From Gaiellasilicea sp963707575 (lineage in GTDB: Bacteria > Actinomycetota > Thermoleophilia > Gaiellales > Gaiellaceae), in assembly GCA_963707575.1 (NCBI GenBank), contig OY970171.1:1054001-1118000 (forward strand): DNA of 64,000 nt, read 5' to 3'. Under the pieces are notes generated by a model. That model was not told the DNA's origin. It worked only from the letters and a program-made list of their open reading frames with translations, and ran no database searches. Position 1 is the stretch's first letter. Every line of letters begins with the position of its first letter. This document shows, in pieces, positions 50,342 through 58,559 of the stretch. A program made the translations under genes and the position numbers.

Positions 50342-50817
50342 ACACCCACGTCGAGCGGCTCCCCGGGCGGCCCGTCGCGCAGGAGCGCGGCGACGAGCTC
50401 GGGGAGCCTGCGCGGCGCGAACAGCTCGTCCGACGCTTCCAGCTCCGCCGGCGTCCACCAGCGCAGGCCGGTCACGAACTCGGCAGCGAGCTGCTCGGGG
50501 GTGAATCGCGGCGACGGTTCGAACGCATGCGTGCGGACGAGCGTGTAGCGCTCGATCTGCCCGTCGTAGCTGCCGTCGTGGAACGGGAACTCGTGCTCGC
50601 GTGTCCAGATCCACGGCCCGACCTCGAAATCGACGAGGCCCACCTCCTCCTCGAGCTCCCGCACGATCGCATGCTCGTGGGTCTCGCCCGGATCGAGGCC
50701 TCCGCCCGGTGCGGCCCACATGCCTCGGGTCGGGAACTCGAAGCGGACGAGCAGGATCCGGTCGCCCGGGTCGAGGACGACGGCCCGCGCCGCATGCCGC
50801 ATGCGCGGGACGGTCAC
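50338..50817 (-). CDS. NUDIX hydrolase
   Basis: A 159-residue pyrophosphohydrolase with a complete Nudix box (GGLDPGE-x7-RELEEEVGL at about 39-61). AARAVVLDPGDRILLVRFEF is a typical first strand. It probably hydrolyses a nucleoside diphosphate derivative. It overlaps the mug stop (ATGA), so it follows mug in the same operon; a sanitation/repair role is plausible. Confidence 0.88.
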   Translation of the reverse strand: MTVPRMRHAARAVVLDPGDRILLVRFEFPTRGMWAAPGGGLDPGETHEHAIVRELEEEVGLVDFEVGPWIWTREHEFPFHDGSYDGQIERYTLVRTHAFEPSPRFTPEQLAAEFVTGLRWWTPAELEASDELFAPRRLPELVAALLRDGPPGEPLDVGV

Positions 50818-51350
50818 GGCAGCAGAGAGCGGAAGGCGCGGAACCAGCGCAGGCGCTCCGCGTAGGGCACGGCAGCATTCGCAGGCGAGGTGGATGGAAG
50901 CACGAAGAGCATCGTCTCACCGACGCTCCGCTGCTGGAGCCCGAGCTCCGGACGCTCGCGAAAGGTGCCGCGGTAGGCCTCCTTGCCGACGAAGCCGATC
51001 GCCCGCGGCCCGAGGTCGACCGCGATCCGCTCGAGCCGCTCGGCCGAGCCCGCGAAGTCGGCGCTGCGCAGGTCGCCGGAGCCGGGCGTCGTGCGCAGCG
51101 CCGCGTTCGTGACGCCGTAGCCGTGGCTCAGAAGGTCGAACTGCTCACCGGGGTCGAGGAGCCGCGGCGTGAAACCGGCGTCGTGCAAGAGGCGCCAGAA
51201 GTCGTTGCGCGGATTCGCGAAGTGCGCGGCCGCCGCGGCGGAGACGCGGCCGGGGTTGATCCCACAGAAGACGGCCGTCAGCCCGGGCGCGAGGACGTCC
51301 GGGACGTCGCTCTCTCCTAGGGCGTTCCAGGCGGGTCGCTCACGGTGCAC
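50814..51350 (-). CDS. mug: G/U(T) mismatch-specific uracil-DNA glycosylase
   Basis: A 178-residue Mug-type enzyme: FCGINPGRVSA (motif I GINPG), FANPRNDFWRLLHDAGF, GVTNAALRTTPG, and LPSTSPANA (motif II). It excises U or T opposite G. GTG start at 51350. Partner gene: NUDIX hydrolase. Confidence 0.9.
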   Translation of the reverse strand: MHRERPAWNALGESDVPDVLAPGLTAVFCGINPGRVSAAAAAHFANPRNDFWRLLHDAGFTPRLLDPGEQFDLLSHGYGVTNAALRTTPGSGDLRSADFAGSAERLERIAVDLGPRAIGFVGKEAYRGTFRERPELGLQQRSVGETMLFVLPSTSPANAAVPYAERLRWFRAFRSLLP

Positions 51351-51410
51351 GGCCGGAGGGGACAGTATGTGAATACCGCCCCGGAGAGCCGGGTGCCGTG
51401 AGCGACTCGA

Positions 51411-51448
51411 GGCAGGCGGAGCCGGGCTTCGCCCGGCGGGAGCCTGCC
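51411..51448. terminator. two-tier hairpin terminator
   Basis: An outer 7-bp stem (GGCAGGC/GCCTGCC) encloses an inner 7-bp stem (GCCGGGC-ttc-GCCCGGC). It lies downstream of the minus-strand gene ending at 51462 and upstream of mug. Confidence 0.7.
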
Positions 51449-51461
51449 GGCCTGGGGCGCC

Positions 51462-51680
51462 CTAGGCGGCTTCGGGTTCTCTGCTGTCGAGCTTGTCTTC
51501 GAAGAGGGAGCGGAGCCACTCGCCCGTGGCGGCGCGGTTCGTCGCGAGCCGCGGTGCCGCCTTGACCACCCGGACGGAGTCCTCGCTCCGGGCCCCGTAG
51601 CACCGGGCGTAACATTCGGCCTCGCTCAGCGTTCGCAGCCGCTGCACGAACCGCAGCGTAGGCGGCCAGCCGGACGACAT
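51462..51680 (-). CDS. small conserved-looking protein
   Basis: A 72-residue protein: GWPPTLRFVQRLRTLSEAECYARCYG ... TNRAATGEWLRSLFEDKLDSR. AECYARCYG gives a Cys-x3-Cys pair. Its ATG overlaps the TGA of the dehydrogenase-like gene (TGATG), so it is the second gene of that operon. Similar short proteins are widespread in Actinobacteria; no known function. Confidence 0.65.
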   Translation of the reverse strand: MSSGWPPTLRFVQRLRTLSEAECYARCYGARSEDSVRVVKAAPRLATNRAATGEWLRSLFEDKLDSREPEAA

Positions 51681-52708
51681 CACGAATCGATGCGGAGCAG
51701 CGGCTCAAGGCGGCCGGCCAGGCTGCGCGCGTCGAAGGCCTCCGCGGGCGCGAGCACTCCCGCCCCACGCGCCTCGCCCGCGCCGAGAGCCGCCGCGCCG
51801 CGGGCGAGCAGGAGCGCCGTCAGCCCGTACGGGTCGGAGCCGGAGAGGACGGCACGGCCGGAGCCGGACGAGCCGTGCGCCTCGGCCAGCACCACGAACC
51901 TCGACTCACGCCGTCCGCGCTCCCGCGGTCCTTCTGGGCCGGCCAAGGTGCTCAGGCGCAGAAGTGGAGCGACCAGCTTGCCGAAGCGGCCGGTGTGCGC
52001 CGCCAGAGCAGGGGCGCGCAGGTAGGAGCGGACGTTGCGAACGTCGGTATGGCGGGGCACCGTCACCGGCTCGGCGCCGCCCCACTCGACGACGGTACGC
52101 TCGCCGAAGGGGAAGCGGACGGTGCGCGTCGTCGCGCCGAAACGGGACGGGACGAGCCGGCCGTCCTGCCAGGCGAGCTGGCCCTGCTCCATCACCGCCG
52201 CCAGCGTGCGCCGTGTGCCGCGGGTCGTCCCCACTCCCTTGACCGAGTAGGCCACGACCACCTCGTCGAGTGTGCCCTCGACCTGCTCGGCTGCGAGCCG
52301 GGCGGCGAGGTCGCCGGGCACGTAGTCGAACCCGAACGACGGGATCACGACGACATCCCGCGCGGCGGCCTCTGCGCCGAACTGCTCGTGCACCTGGTGC
52401 ACGAACCTCTGCTCGCCCGTGCTGTCCAGATAGTGGGCTCCCGCCGCGATCGCCGCGGCGACGGGTGCGAAGCCGAGCTCGAGGAAGGGCCCGGCGGTCG
52501 ACGCGACGACGGTCGCGCCGTCGAACGCAGCCGCCAGCGCCTGCTCGTCGCGCGCATCGGCCACGCGCACCTCCTCGCCGGGCCGTGCCAGCGCGTCGAG
52601 CGCCTCACGCCGGCGCCCCACGAGCCGAAGCGGCAGCCCGGCGCGCCGCGCCTCGTCGAGCACGAGCCGGCCCGTGAACCCGGTGGCACCAAGCACCGCG
52701 AGGGTCAT
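51680..52708 (-). CDS. saccharopine dehydrogenase-like NAD(P)-binding protein
   Basis: A 342-residue protein of the Sacchrp_dh_NADP family, as in trans-acting enoyl reductases: LAVLGATGFTGRLVLDEARR, VVASTAGPFLELG, AGAHYLDSTGEQRF, VIPSFGFDYVPGDLAA. These usually act in lipid metabolism rather than lysine synthesis. TACACT lies 7 nt before the ATG (leaderless) and shares TA with the divergent osmC-type promoter. Confidence 0.82.
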   Translation of the reverse strand: MTLAVLGATGFTGRLVLDEARRAGLPLRLVGRRREALDALARPGEEVRVADARDEQALAAAFDGATVVASTAGPFLELGFAPVAAAIAAGAHYLDSTGEQRFVHQVHEQFGAEAAARDVVVIPSFGFDYVPGDLAARLAAEQVEGTLDEVVVAYSVKGVGTTRGTRRTLAAVMEQGQLAWQDGRLVPSRFGATTRTVRFPFGERTVVEWGGAEPVTVPRHTDVRNVRSYLRAPALAAHTGRFGKLVAPLLRLSTLAGPEGPRERGRRESRFVVLAEAHGSSGSGRAVLSGSDPYGLTALLLARGAAALGAGEARGAGVLAPAEAFDARSLAGRLEPLLRIDS

Positions 52709-52715
52709 CGAGACG

Positions 52716-52725
52716 AGTGTAGGTT
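52716..52725. promoter_or_regulatory. shared bidirectional -10 element
   Basis: AGTGTAGGTT contains TACACT on the minus strand (7 nt before ATG 52708) and TAGGTT on the plus strand (6 nt before GTG 52732), sharing TA at 52720-52721. The whole intergenic space is 23 bp. Confidence 0.55.
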
Positions 52726-52731
52726 CTGCCC

Positions 52732-53142
52732 GTGGCCGTCCGCGCTCGCACGTTCGAGTACGCCGTCTCGCTCGACAGCGAGTGGGCGGCGACGAGCGAC
52801 GAGGGCGGCACGCCGCTGCCGCTCGAGGAAGCCTGGTCGCCTGAGCACCTCGTGCTCGCCGCCCTGACGCGCTGCACCCTCAAGAGCCTCGGCTACCACG
52901 CCAAGGCGGGCGGGCTGCAGCTGGCCGCGAGAGCCCAAGCGAACGGGACGGTCTCGAAGCGGGAGGCCGGCGACCGCTATGCCTTCGTGCAGATCGGCGT
53001 CGAGCTCGACGTGCAGCTCGAGCCGGCGCCGCAGCAGGTGCGAGAGCTGCTCAACCTCGCCGAACGGGACTGCTTCGTCGGGGCGTCGCTCGCCCTCGCG
53101 CCCGACTACCGCTGGATCGTCAACGGCCAGGAGGTTCGATGA
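52732..53142 (+). CDS. OsmC-family protein
   Basis: A 136-residue peroxidase-like protein. The two conserved Cys are in LTRCTLKSL and ERDCFVGAS. It may reduce organic hydroperoxides. The GTG start is predicted to be leaderless. Its stop overlaps the aminotransferase start by 4 nt. Confidence 0.85.
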   Translation: MAVRARTFEYAVSLDSEWAATSDEGGTPLPLEEAWSPEHLVLAALTRCTLKSLGYHAKAGGLQLAARAQANGTVSKREAGDRYAFVQIGVELDVQLEPAPQQVRELLNLAERDCFVGASLALAPDYRWIVNGQEVR

Positions 53143-54311
53143 GCACGACGCTGCTCGACGTCGAGGCGGCACGGGCGCGCTTCTCCGCCCTCGACCGGCC
53201 GATGGCGTTCTTCGACGGCCCGGGCGGGACGCAGTGCCCCGACGAGGTGATCGACGCAATCGCGGGTTACCTGCGGTCGGACAACGCCAACATCGGGGCG
53301 CCGTACGGCACCAGCATCCGCACGGTCGAGCTCGTCGAGCGCGCTCACGCGACCGCCGCGCGCTTCCTCAACTGCGATGCGGGCGAGGTCGCCTTCGGGC
53401 CGAGCATGACCTCGCTCAACTTCCTACTCACGAGAACGCTCGCACGCACGCTGTCGGCCGGCGACGAGATCCTCGTCACGAAGCTCGATCACGACGCGAA
53501 CGTCTCGCCCTGGCTCGAGCTGGAGCGCGACCTCGGCCTCGTCGTGCGCTTCGTCGACGTCCACGACGACCTCACGCTCGACCTCGACGATCTGGAGCGG
53601 CAGCTCACCGACCGCACCCGCGTGGTCGCGTTCCCGATCGCCTCGAACGCCGTCGGCACGACACCCGACGTGGCGCGGATCGTCGAGCTCGCCCACGGTG
53701 CCGGCGCACTCGCATGGGCGGATGCCGTCCACTACGGCCCGCACGGGCCGATCGACGTGGCCGGCTGGGACGTGGACGTGCTGCTCTGCTCGCCGTACAA
53801 GTTCTTCGGCCCGCACATGGGGCTTGCGTTCGGAAAGCGGGAGCTGCTCGAGTCGTGGCGGCCCTACAAGGTGCGGCCGGCAACGGACGAGCCCGTCGGC
53901 CGCCGCTTCGAGCACGGCACGCTCCAGCACGAGCTGCTCGCCGGCTTCGTCGCCTGCGTGGAGTACGTGGAGTCGCTCGGCTGGGAAGCGATCGTCGGGC
54001 AGGAGCGCGACCTCGCTCGCCGTTTCCTCGACGGGCTCCCGGAGCGGGTCGAGCTCTACGGCCTGCGCACGATCGAGGGCCGCGTTTCCACCTTCTGCTT
54101 CAACCTGCCCGGCCGGACGGCCGAGCAGGTGGCGACCGAGCTGGCAGCGCGGGAGATCGCCGTCTGGCACGGCGACTACTACGCGGTCGAGATCATGCGG
54201 CGCCTCGGGCTCGCTGAGACCGGTGCGGTCCGGGCCGGGCTCGTCCACTACAACACACCCGGCGAGGTCGACCGCCTGCTCGCCGCGCTCGAGGACCTAT
54301 GCGCGTCCTAG
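53139..54311 (+). CDS. class V aminotransferase (cysteine desulfurase-like)
   Basis: A 390-residue PLP enzyme. FFDGPGGTQCPDEV at the N-terminus; the PLP Lys is in CSPYKFFGPHMG; KLDHDANVSPWLEL and ADAVHYGPHGPID carry the PLP-contacting His/Asp. It resembles the CsdA-like/'cysteine desulfurase family protein' group whose substrate is often unknown. No sulfur partner (SufE/IscU) is adjacent. Confidence 0.85.
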   Translation: MSTTLLDVEAARARFSALDRPMAFFDGPGGTQCPDEVIDAIAGYLRSDNANIGAPYGTSIRTVELVERAHATAARFLNCDAGEVAFGPSMTSLNFLLTRTLARTLSAGDEILVTKLDHDANVSPWLELERDLGLVVRFVDVHDDLTLDLDDLERQLTDRTRVVAFPIASNAVGTTPDVARIVELAHGAGALAWADAVHYGPHGPIDVAGWDVDVLLCSPYKFFGPHMGLAFGKRELLESWRPYKVRPATDEPVGRRFEHGTLQHELLAGFVACVEYVESLGWEAIVGQERDLARRFLDGLPERVELYGLRTIEGRVSTFCFNLPGRTAEQVATELAAREIAVWHGDYYAVEIMRRLGLAETGAVRAGLVHYNTPGEVDRLLAALEDLCAS

Positions 54312-55234
54312 TTCTCGGAGGGACGAGGTTCCTCGGCCGCGCACTCGTGGAGGCGGCGCTCGCGCGTGGCCACGAGGTGACGCTGTTCAACCGCGGCGAG
54401 ACGCATCCCGAGCTGTACCCCGAGGCCGAGAAGCTGCGCGGCGACCGGACGGCCGACCTCTCCGCGCTCGAGGGCCGCTCCTGGGACGCGGTGCTCGACG
54501 TGGCGGGCTACGTGCCGAAGGTCGTGCGCCGGTCGGCGGAGCTGCTCCGCGACTCCGGACGGTACGTGTTCGTGTCGAGCATCTCGGTGTACGAGAACTT
54601 CGACGAGCCCTGGGACGAATCCGGGCCGATCGGCGAGCTGGGCGACGCGCCGGTCGACGAGCTCGCCTCGGACTACTCGAACTACGGCCCGCTGAAGGCG
54701 CTGTGCGAGGCAGAGGTCGAGGCCGTCTTCGGGGACCGCGCCCTGATCGTGCGGCCGGGGCTGATCGTCGGCCCACACGACCCGACCGGCCGGTTCACGT
54801 ACTGGCCCCACCGCCTCGCCCGCGGCGGCGAGCTGCTCGCTCCGGCCCCGCCTGAGCGCCTCGCCCAGTTCATCGACGTCCGCGACCTCGCAGAGTGGAC
54901 GATCGAGGCGGTCGAGCGCGACCTGAGCGGCGTCTTCAACGCCACGAGCGAGGGCATCCCGTGGGGTGAGCTGCTGGAGGGAGCCAACGTCACCTGGGTG
55001 CCGGACGAGTTCCTGCAGGAGCACGAGGTGGGCGAATGGATGGAGCTGCCGCTCTGGATCGCCGGCACCGGACTGCGCGTCGACGTCGGCCGGATCCTGG
55101 CGGAGGGGCTGCGCACACGGCCGCTCGCCGACACGCTCACCGGTGCGGAAGGCGCTCCCGACGTCGACGGTGTCGGCCTTACGCCCGAGCGGGAGGCGGA
55201 GCTGCTCGCCGCCTGGCACAAGCGGCCGGCATGA
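54299..55234 (+). CDS. NAD-dependent epimerase/dehydratase-family protein
   Basis: A 311-residue extended-SDR. Rossmann start VLVLGGTRFLGRALV, VSSISVYENFDEP, SDYSNYGPLKALCEAEV (Tyr-x3-Lys as YGPLK), RPGLIVGPHDPTGRF. It resembles plant CSP41/isoflavone-reductase-like proteins. It overlaps the aminotransferase gene by 13 nt and the next gene by 4 nt. Confidence 0.83.
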   Translation: MRVLVLGGTRFLGRALVEAALARGHEVTLFNRGETHPELYPEAEKLRGDRTADLSALEGRSWDAVLDVAGYVPKVVRRSAELLRDSGRYVFVSSISVYENFDEPWDESGPIGELGDAPVDELASDYSNYGPLKALCEAEVEAVFGDRALIVRPGLIVGPHDPTGRFTYWPHRLARGGELLAPAPPERLAQFIDVRDLAEWTIEAVERDLSGVFNATSEGIPWGELLEGANVTWVPDEFLQEHEVGEWMELPLWIAGTGLRVDVGRILAEGLRTRPLADTLTGAEGAPDVDGVGLTPEREAELLAAWHKRPA

Positions 55235-56334
55235 AGATCCGGGCCGCAGTCCTCGAGCAGTTCGGCGCGCCGCTCGAGGTGCAGGAGCTCGACCTGGCCG
55301 AGCCCGCGGCGGGCGAGGTACTCGTCCGGCTCGTCGCCTGCGGCGTCTGCCACACCGACCTCTACACCGCCTCCGGCGCAGATCCCTCCGGCTACGCCCC
55401 GACCGTGCTGGGGCACGAGGGCGCGGGTGTCGTCGAAAAGCTCGGCGAAGGCGTCCGCTCGCTCGCCGAGGGCGACCACGTCGTCACGCTCTTCTCGCCG
55501 CAATGCCGCGAGTGCGTGCACTGCCTGAGCCCACGGACGAACCTCTGCCTGGCGATCCGGGAGCAGCAGAACCAGGGGCACCTGCCCGACGGGACGACCC
55601 GGCTCTCGCGCGACGGCGAGCCGATCCGGCACTTCATGGGCACGTCGACCTTCGCGGAGTACACGGTCATGCCGGAGATCGCTCTGGCGAAGGTCGATCC
55701 GGAGGCGCCGCTCGCGGGCGCGGCCCTCTTCGCCTGCGGCCTCTCGACGGGCCTCGGCGCGGCGCTGAACACCGCGAAGGTCGAGGCCGGCTCGACGTGC
55801 GTCGTCTTCGGCGCGGGCCTGGTCGGCCTCGGCGCCGTGATCGGCTGCCGGCTCGCAGGAGCGGAGCGCATCGTCTGCGTCGACCTCTCGACCGAGCGGC
55901 TCGGCCTGGCGACGGCGCACGGGGCAACCGAGACGATGACCGGTGGGCCGGAGGCGGTCGAGCAGATCCTCGAGCTGACGGGCGGCTTCGGGGCCGACTA
56001 CACCTTCGAGGCGACGGGTAACGTCGGCGTGATGCGGCAGGCGGTCGAATCGGCGCGGATGGGCTGGGGCCTCTGCACCGTCGCGGGCGTGGCCGGCAAG
56101 GGCGAGACGCTGGACGTCGTCCCGCGCTTCCTGATCACGGGCCGCCGCATCGCCGGCTCGTCGTTCGGCGGCGTCAAGGGCCGCGACCAGGTGCCGCAGC
56201 TCGTGGAGCGCTGGCTTGGCGGCGAGATCGACGTCGACTCGTTCGTCTCGCACCGCCTCACCCTGGACGAGGTCAACCGCGGCTTCGAGCTGATGGAAGC
56301 CCAGGACGGGATCAGGAGCGTGATCGAGTTCTGA
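55231..56334 (+). CDS. zinc-dependent alcohol dehydrogenase (class III-like)
   Basis: A 367-residue MDR enzyme. Catalytic Zn: ACGVCHTDLY and LGHEGAG plus the later Cys (FACGLSTG); structural Zn: PQCRECVHC-x7-C. NAD part: CVVFGAGLVGLGAV, VDLSTERL. Its layout is like S-(hydroxymethyl)glutathione/mycothiol dehydrogenases, and an MBL hydrolase follows directly, the order seen for mycothiol-dependent formaldehyde oxidation in mycobacteria. The thiol cofactor is inferred. Confidence 0.86.
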   Translation: MKIRAAVLEQFGAPLEVQELDLAEPAAGEVLVRLVACGVCHTDLYTASGADPSGYAPTVLGHEGAGVVEKLGEGVRSLAEGDHVVTLFSPQCRECVHCLSPRTNLCLAIREQQNQGHLPDGTTRLSRDGEPIRHFMGTSTFAEYTVMPEIALAKVDPEAPLAGAALFACGLSTGLGAALNTAKVEAGSTCVVFGAGLVGLGAVIGCRLAGAERIVCVDLSTERLGLATAHGATETMTGGPEAVEQILELTGGFGADYTFEATGNVGVMRQAVESARMGWGLCTVAGVAGKGETLDVVPRFLITGRRIAGSSFGGVKGRDQVPQLVERWLGGEIDVDSFVSHRLTLDEVNRGFELMEAQDGIRSVIEF

Positions 56335-57071
56335 TGATCGTCGAGCGCGCCGAGCATCCGCAGTGGACGTCGAACGCCTACCTCGTCGCCGAGGGCGCCG
56401 GCGGGAGCGGCGTGCTCGTCGACTCGAACGGCGTCGAGGAGCCGCTGCTCGAGCAGATCGAGCGCGACGGGATCGCGATCACCCATGTCCTCGTCACGCA
56501 CCAGCACGCCGACCACGTCGTCCGCGTCTCCGAGCTGGCGCGACGGTTCGGCGTGCCCGTCGTGGGCAGCGCGCTCACCGGCGAAGCAGGCGTGCCGCTC
56601 GACGAGACGTTCGCCGACGGCGACGTCCTGCGCTCGGGCGGTCTCGAGGTGCGCGCGGTCGCGACCCCGGGTCACTGCCGCGACCATTTCGCGCTGCTCG
56701 TGGACGGCACCGACTGCTTCACCGCGGACTGCCTCTTCAGGGGCACGGTGGGCGGGACGATGGGCGGCGGGCCGACCGGGTACGTGGATCAGCACCGGTC
56801 GATCATGGACACGCTGATGTCGCTGCCGCCGGAGACCCGCATCCACCCGGGCCACACGCTGCCCTCCACGATCGGCGAGGAGTGGGAGCAGAACCCGTTC
56901 ATTCGCATCTGGCGCGGTCTCGATCCTGAGGGCCAGGAGCCGTGCCGCGTCCGCGGGGAGGAAGCAACGCTGATCCTGTTCGGCCCGGACTACGACGGCA
57001 CGCACAAGGCCTGGGTGCGCTACCCCGACGGCCGCGACGCGATTGTCGGCGGCTCACAGATCGAGCGTTAG
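56334..57071 (+). CDS. MBL-fold metallo-hydrolase (glyoxalase II-like)
   Basis: A 245-residue metallo-beta-lactamase-fold enzyme: THQHADH metal motif, TPGHCRDHF, FTADCLFRG and HPGHTLPS. Likely a thioester hydrolase, perhaps S-formyl-mycothiol, given its coupling (TGATG) to the alcohol dehydrogenase. The last 18 nt overlap the convergent glucosidase gene. Confidence 0.84.
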   Translation: MIVERAEHPQWTSNAYLVAEGAGGSGVLVDSNGVEEPLLEQIERDGIAITHVLVTHQHADHVVRVSELARRFGVPVVGSALTGEAGVPLDETFADGDVLRSGGLEVRAVATPGHCRDHFALLVDGTDCFTADCLFRGTVGGTMGGGPTGYVDQHRSIMDTLMSLPPETRIHPGHTLPSTIGEEWEQNPFIRIWRGLDPEGQEPCRVRGEEATLILFGPDYDGTHKAWVRYPDGRDAIVGGSQIER

Positions 57072-58559
57072 CACCACGCCCGCGCCGGCTGCGAGCCGGC
57101 CGTCGAACGGCTCGCCCTCGCGCTCGCGGTCGGTCGAGAGCTCGAGACGGCCCGCAAGGTCGACGCGCTCCTCCGCCGAGCCGAGGTTGACGGCCACGGC
57201 ACAGCCCGCGCCGCGCCGCCACGCCCAGACGCCGGCCGGAGCGTCGAGCAGCTCGTATGAACCGGTGCGCAGGTCGGGCAGGCGGCGCCGCGTGGCGATC
57301 AGGTCGCGCGTGAAGTGGAGCGTCGAGGCCGGATCGGCTCGCTGCTCCGCGACGTTCCGCGAGGTGTCCACGAGGGGAAGCCACGGGTCGTTCCAGCCAC
57401 CGTCGCCCGGCGTCCACGGCATCGGCGTGCGGCCGCCGTCGCGACGCGGCTGGGCGCGGTCGAGCTGCCGCTCTGCGGGCACGTCGCCGTCCAGCAGCCC
57501 GAGCTCGTCGCCGTAGTAGAGGAACGGCGTGCCGCGCAGACCGAGCAGGATCATCAGGCCGCAACGTGCGAGCCTCTCGTCGCCGTGCGCCCAACGGCTC
57601 GCGAGCCTGCCGCCGTCGTGGTTCGACCCTGCCCAGCAGGGCCAGGCCCCGGCCGGGAGCTCGCGCTCCACCTCGGCGAGGACCTCCTTCATCTCCGCCG
57701 CGTCCAACGCGCTGTAGAAGAGCCTGAAGCTGAACGAGAGATGAAGCTGATCGCCGCCGCTGCCGTAGTAGCTCGCCCAGTGCGGGACGTCGAAGGCGTA
57801 GGTCTCGCCGACGAGGATGCGCTCCGGCTCGTACTCCTCGCAGAGCGCGCGCCACTCCTGCAGCAGATCGTGGATCTCCGGCTGGTTCATCGAGTTGACG
57901 CGACGCATTCCCAGCTCCCGCAGGAGCGGGTGATCCTCGGGGCGCGCGGGCGGGTCGTCGCGTAGCTCCGGGTCCTTGTAGAGCACGTTCACGACATCGA
58001 GCCGGAAGCCGGCGATGCCTCGGTCGAGCCAGAAGCGCAGGATGCGGTCGAACTCGGCGTGCACCTCGGGGTTGCGCCAGTTCAGGTCGGGCTGGCCGCT
58101 CGCGAACGTGTGCAGGTAGTAGCGGCCACGCTCGGCGTCGAGCGTCCACGACGGGCCGAGGTCGAAGACGCTACGCCAGTTGTTCGGCGGCTCGTCGGCC
58201 CAGATGTAGAGCTCGGGGCGCTCGCGGAACCACGGATGCCGGTCCGACGTGTGGTTGGGGACGAGGTCGAGCAGGACGCGGATCCCGCGGCGACCCGCTT
58301 CTGCGACGAGCTCGTCGACGTCGGCGAGCGTGCCGAGATCCGGGTGGACGTCGAGGTAGTCGCTGACGTCGTAGCCCCAGTCCTCGTTCGGCGAGGGATG
58401 GATCGGGCTGAGCCAGATCCCGTCCACGCCGAGCCATTCGAGGTGGTCGAGCCGCTCGATCACGCCGCGCAGGTCGCCGATCCCGTCGCCGTTCGAGTCC
58501 GCGAACGAGCGTGGGTAGACCTGGTAGAGGACGCCCTCTCGCCACCAGGCGTCAGCCAT
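57054..58559 (-). CDS. GH13 alpha-glucosidase / alpha-amylase family enzyme
   Basis: A 501-residue TIM-barrel glycosidase: GVLYQVYPRSFADSNGDGIG, LDLVPNHTSDRH, GIAGFRLDVVN (Asp nucleophile), ILVGETYA (Glu acid), GSNHDGG (Asp) and RGTPFLYYGDELG. This is the oligo-1,6-/alpha-glucosidase (GH13_17/23/31-like) group. No signal, so it acts in the cytosol on malto- or isomalto-oligosaccharides. The ATG overlaps the upstream SIS gene by 8 nt. Confidence 0.88.
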   Translation of the reverse strand: MADAWWREGVLYQVYPRSFADSNGDGIGDLRGVIERLDHLEWLGVDGIWLSPIHPSPNEDWGYDVSDYLDVHPDLGTLADVDELVAEAGRRGIRVLLDLVPNHTSDRHPWFRERPELYIWADEPPNNWRSVFDLGPSWTLDAERGRYYLHTFASGQPDLNWRNPEVHAEFDRILRFWLDRGIAGFRLDVVNVLYKDPELRDDPPARPEDHPLLRELGMRRVNSMNQPEIHDLLQEWRALCEEYEPERILVGETYAFDVPHWASYYGSGGDQLHLSFSFRLFYSALDAAEMKEVLAEVERELPAGAWPCWAGSNHDGGRLASRWAHGDERLARCGLMILLGLRGTPFLYYGDELGLLDGDVPAERQLDRAQPRRDGGRTPMPWTPGDGGWNDPWLPLVDTSRNVAEQRADPASTLHFTRDLIATRRRLPDLRTGSYELLDAPAGVWAWRRGAGCAVAVNLGSAEERVDLAGRLELSTDREREGEPFDGRLAAGAGVVLTLDL

